Notes under the pieces: model-generated | The model's database searches: none | Told to the model about the DNA's origin: nothing | Seen by the model: the letters and a program-made list of their open reading frames with translations, nothing else | Assembly: GCA_031288455.1 (NCBI GenBank) | Contig: JAITRI010000044.1 | Span: forward strand, 1 to 7,771 | Reading direction: 5' to 3' | Length of the DNA stretch: 7,771 nt | From: Puniceicoccales bacterium | GTDB taxonomy: Bacteria > Verrucomicrobiota > Verrucomicrobiia > Opitutales > JAIRKQ01 | Program-made: the position numbers and the translations under genes | Part shown: piece by piece, positions 6,477 through 7,771 of the stretch | Numbering within the stretch: position 1 is the first letter of the stretch | Layout: every line of letters begins with the position of its first letter

Positions 6477-6684
6477 GGGTCAATGTGGAAGAATTTTTTA
6501 AATTTCATCAAGCAATATGCATTCCATGCGCCGTGGAAAATTTTATGGAAAAATCTTGCGTTTGCGAATGGCGTGCATTTTATTTAGTGCACTGGCCTTT
6601 TATTGGAAAAATTTCCGAAAATTTTTCCAATGGACTGATTGGCGCAGTGAGCCCACGGCGGGCATTGTTCTTTGGAATTTAATT
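6477..6684. promoter_or_regulatory. AT-rich divergent control region of ruvX and ssrA
   Basis: No gene is visible in these 208 bp; frames crossing it run into the tmRNA and are not coding. It must hold promoters in both directions, but I find only weak boxes, such as TTCGCA-17-TAAAAT for ruvX on the minus strand. Near-identical GGAAAA-type words recur at 6534-6544, 6545-6555 and in the inverted repeat at 6602-6631. Confidence 0.45.
6602..6631. repeat. Perfect 13-bp inverted repeat upstream of the tmRNA gene
   Basis: ATTGGAAAAATTT (6602-6614) and its exact reverse complement AAATTTTTCCAAT (6619-6631) flank a CCGA spacer, about 54 bp upstream of the tmRNA 5' end. It could be an operator, a dimer-binding site or a bidirectional terminator, though it ends in CCAAT rather than a T-run. 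A 13-base word from its right arm, AAAATTTTTCCAA (6618-6630), recurs at 5959-5971, beyond the other end of ruvX. Confidence 0.75.
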
Positions 6685-7075
6685 GGGGGTGCCATGGATT
6701 CGACTGTGTATTTGCGGGTGGCATTGCGTGCCGAAGACGACGGTTGGCTTCGTCATCAATCCGTCAAAACAATAAATGGCAATAATAATGTCATGGTCGT
6801 AGACTTCAGCAGAAATGCTGTTGGCTACGCCACCGCTGCCTAGTTTAGGTGGCACACCGTCCCGTTTGATGCTCGATGGAATGGGAACGGTGTCGACTTA
6901 TCGAGCGTCCGCGTGAGTTTTCGCGGTGTATTGCGCGGACTATTTAACGCTGCGATAGTCGCGGCATAGTGTGCCGACGCACGCTGCTGCGGCGAAATTA
7001 AAGCATCGGATATGCGCGTAGATGTGCCATTTGGTGATACGCAGGACGCGGGTTCAATTCCCGCCACCTCCACCA
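6685..7075 (+). ncRNA. ssrA: Transfer-messenger RNA (tmRNA), one-piece
   Basis: tmRNA enters stalled ribosomes as an alanyl-tRNA mimic and adds a degradation tag, releasing the ribosome. The 5' end GGGGGTGCCATGGATTCGAC is diagnostic. Its first seven bases pair (one G-U) with CACCTCC at 7065-7071, followed by A and an encoded CCA (7073-7075). The T arm is GCGGG-TTCAATT-CCCGC (7048-7064). TGTGTAT after the 5' GATTCGAC can pair with ATACGCA at 7038-7044 to start helix P2. Three likely pseudoknot stems follow the tag: ACACCGT with ACGGTGT, GTCCGCG with CGCGGAC, and ACTAT with ATAGT. The order is the standard one, not the permuted two-piece form of alphaproteobacteria. Total length is 391 nt, within the usual range. 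It is divergent from ruvX. No clear promoter or T-tract terminator is visible at either end. Confidence 0.96.
6778..6843 (+). other. tmRNA tag reading frame
   Basis: By alignment of the upstream AAUA-rich stretch with E. coli tmRNA, the resume codon is probably GGC at 6778, and the frame ends at TAG 6841-6843. The tag would be 21 residues, beginning GNNNVMVVDF and ending NAVGYATAA. The AA ending fits recognition by ClpXP-type proteases. The tag is about twice the E. coli length (ANDENYALAA after the first Ala) and has Thr-Ala-Ala where Leu-Ala-Ala is common. The stop and frame are secure; the resume codon is inferred. Confidence 0.6.
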
Positions 7076-7173
7076 CAAGCTTTGCTGCGGTAGTTTTTGC
7101 GGCCGTTGCCAACGGAATTCATCGGCGCGGCGCACACTATTTTTGTGTCCATTGGAGCGCATTTTTAAAAAGA

Positions 7174-7201
7174 TTGACATTTGCCAATGCCATTGTACAC
7201 T
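7174..7201 (+). promoter_or_regulatory. Promoter of the repeat-protein gene, probably leaderless
   Basis: A consensus TTGACA (7174-7179), a 16-bp spacer and TACACT (7196-7201) precede the ATG at 7209 by only 7 bp. A normal start point would fall at or next to the A of the ATG. Spacer length and layout match the promoters of the paralogues at 1223 and 2889. The rest of 7076-7173 shows only weak hairpins such as CCGTT-GCC-AACGG (7103-7115) and no confident tmRNA terminator. Confidence 0.7.
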
Positions 7202-7208
7202 TTTTCGC

Positions 7209-7771
7209 ATGAAAAATGGTATAAGCGGTGGCAATGCTCACTCTGGCGATCAAAATGCGAAGATAAATCCTCAGCGAATGAGCGACTCCGCGCACCGCAA
7301 ATATGCGGCACACGATCACATAGCGGCGACTAATTTGACCAAAGAGCATTTTCTCCCTGTAAAACTTACTCCAATAACAGGAAAAATCAATCGCACAGCC
7401 GTAGCGCTTGTCACCGTGAGTGACGCAAATTTGATGAAGCAGAAAAAACAGCTGCGATTGGCTAAAGACAAATTGGCTAAATACAAAAACATTTCCCCAG
7501 CAAATGTGCAAAATACGCCTGTCCCGACAGCAGAAATAGCGAGCGGCGCACCCGATCCTTTGATCAAGGATGAAGGAGAGCCGCGAATGGCAATGGCTAA
7601 AGACAAAGACATTTCCACAGCAAATGTAGGCGTACGGCAAGCAAATGTGCGAAATACGCCTGTCTCGACAGCAGAAATAGCGAACGACGCACCCGATCCT
7701 TTGATGAAGGATGAAAAACAGCTGCGATTGGCTAAAGACAAATTGGCTAAATACAAAAACATTTCCCCAGC
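7209..7771 (+). CDS. Unknown polar repeat protein; C-terminus beyond right edge
   Basis: I do not recognise this protein. The frame is open from ATG 7209 to the last base (187 codons, no stop). Residues 1-75 are polar (MKNGISGGNAHSGDQNAK...) with no signal peptide or membrane segment. From about residue 76 the protein is repetitive: KKQLRLAKDKLAKYKNISPA recurs after 90 residues with the DNA unchanged, and NTPVPTAEIASGAPDPLIKDE recurs after 47 residues with a few changes. The Lys/Leu/Ala parts are probably helical and the Pro/Thr/Ser parts extended. Substitutions between repeat copies are mostly conservative (V/I, S/N, G/D, I/M) and no stop interrupts the frame, which supports real coding. The ATG has no Shine-Dalgarno but follows a strong promoter directly. 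Polar start plus repeats would fit an effector or surface-exposed protein, but that is speculation. Confidence 0.75.
   Translation, partial: MKNGISGGNAHSGDQNAKINPQRMSDSAHRKYAAHDHIAATNLTKEHFLPVKLTPITGKINRTAVALVTVSDANLMKQKKQLRLAKDKLAKYKNISPANVQNTPVPTAEIASGAPDPLIKDEGEPRMAMAKDKDISTANVGVRQANVRNTPVSTAEIANDAPDPLMKDEKQLRLAKDKLAKYKNISP
7444..7771 (+). repeat. Coding tandem repeat, 270-bp period with inner 141-bp-offset copies
   Basis: Bases 7444-7501 and 7714-7771 are identical over 58 bp, and the second copy is cut by the window edge. Between them, 7500-7573 and 7641-7714 are copies offset by 141 bp with about six differences in 74. A shorter, diverged copy of the KNISPANV segment lies at 7591-7630. 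All offsets (120, 141, 150, 270) are multiples of three, so the frame is kept. The pattern suggests unequal recombination within a gene. Confidence 0.85.

Noticed and set aside
6517..6843. A 108-aa plus-strand protein gene
   Set aside because: It runs through the tmRNA 5' domain and shares its last codons with the tag frame; the tmRNA explains the sequence.
6685..7075. Permuted two-piece tmRNA, or a plain tRNA at the 3' end
   Set aside because: The GGGGGTG start, tag and T arm with CCA appear in standard order in one continuous 391-nt gene.
7137..7762. Two minus-strand frames with repeated segments opposite the repeat protein
   Set aside because: They are the antisense of the plus-strand repeats; promoter, start and frame-preserving changes all favour the plus strand.
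7444..7771. CRISPR array or mobile-element repeat
   Set aside because: The unit is long, nested and coding, all offsets are multiples of three, and there are no unique spacers of constant size or terminal inverted repeats.
1..7771. A complete new defence or secretion system
   Set aside because: No nuclease, ATPase, transposase, integrase, toxin-antitoxin or secretion-machinery motif was seen in the unknown genes; calling them effectors would go beyond the evidence.

Overview
The window reads as a piece of bacterial chromosome in which conserved housekeeping genes are flanked on both sides by lineage-specific genes of unknown function. The order accB-accC-Asp23-AmaP-like, a one-piece tmRNA and a compact ruvX fit several phyla. 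Coupling of an acetyl-CoA carboxylase pair to an Asp23-family protein is classically Firmicutes, but as far as I recall it also occurs in Verrucomicrobia/Opitutales-type genomes. The AccC sequence and the host-associated look of the unknown genes make me lean, weakly, to a PVC-group symbiont-like bacterium. I cannot assign a taxon from the sequence alone.

Layout. Bases 1-1223 (minus) hold the N-terminal 407 codons of an unknown protein that runs off the left edge without a stop. A 277-bp gap (1224-1500) carries its promoter and a perfect GGCGCGCC hairpin. Bases 1501-2889 (minus) hold a paralogue of that protein, complete in the window. Divergently, an operon runs 3009-5793 (plus): accB (biotin carrier, TTG start with a strong Shine-Dalgarno), accC (biotin carboxylase), an Asp23/Gls24 protein, and a single-pass membrane protein with an AmaP/Asp23-like domain. 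The genes are 3-5 bp apart or overlap as ATGA. A 239-bp convergent gap separates this from ruvX (6033-6476, minus). A 208-bp AT-rich gap with a perfect 13-bp inverted repeat lies between ruvX and the divergent ssrA tmRNA gene (6685-7075, plus). From 7209 to the right edge, an unknown, polar, internally repetitive protein is open and unfinished.

How the parts fit. AccB and AccC are the two subunits of the biotin carboxylase half of acetyl-CoA carboxylase, the first step of fatty acid synthesis. The Asp23-family protein and its membrane-anchored partner are envelope-stress or membrane-associated proteins, and co-transcription suggests a link between lipid supply and the envelope. RuvX acts in RNA processing and tmRNA in ribosome rescue.

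The most striking pattern is shared by the three unknown genes. Each is preceded by TTGAca-type and TACAaT-type boxes exactly 16 bp apart, with the ATG only 7-11 bp after the -10 box. Their mRNAs should be leaderless or nearly so, and none has a Shine-Dalgarno. The acc operon genes by contrast mostly use AGGAG-type sites. This pattern also moves the start of the second paralogue to 2889.
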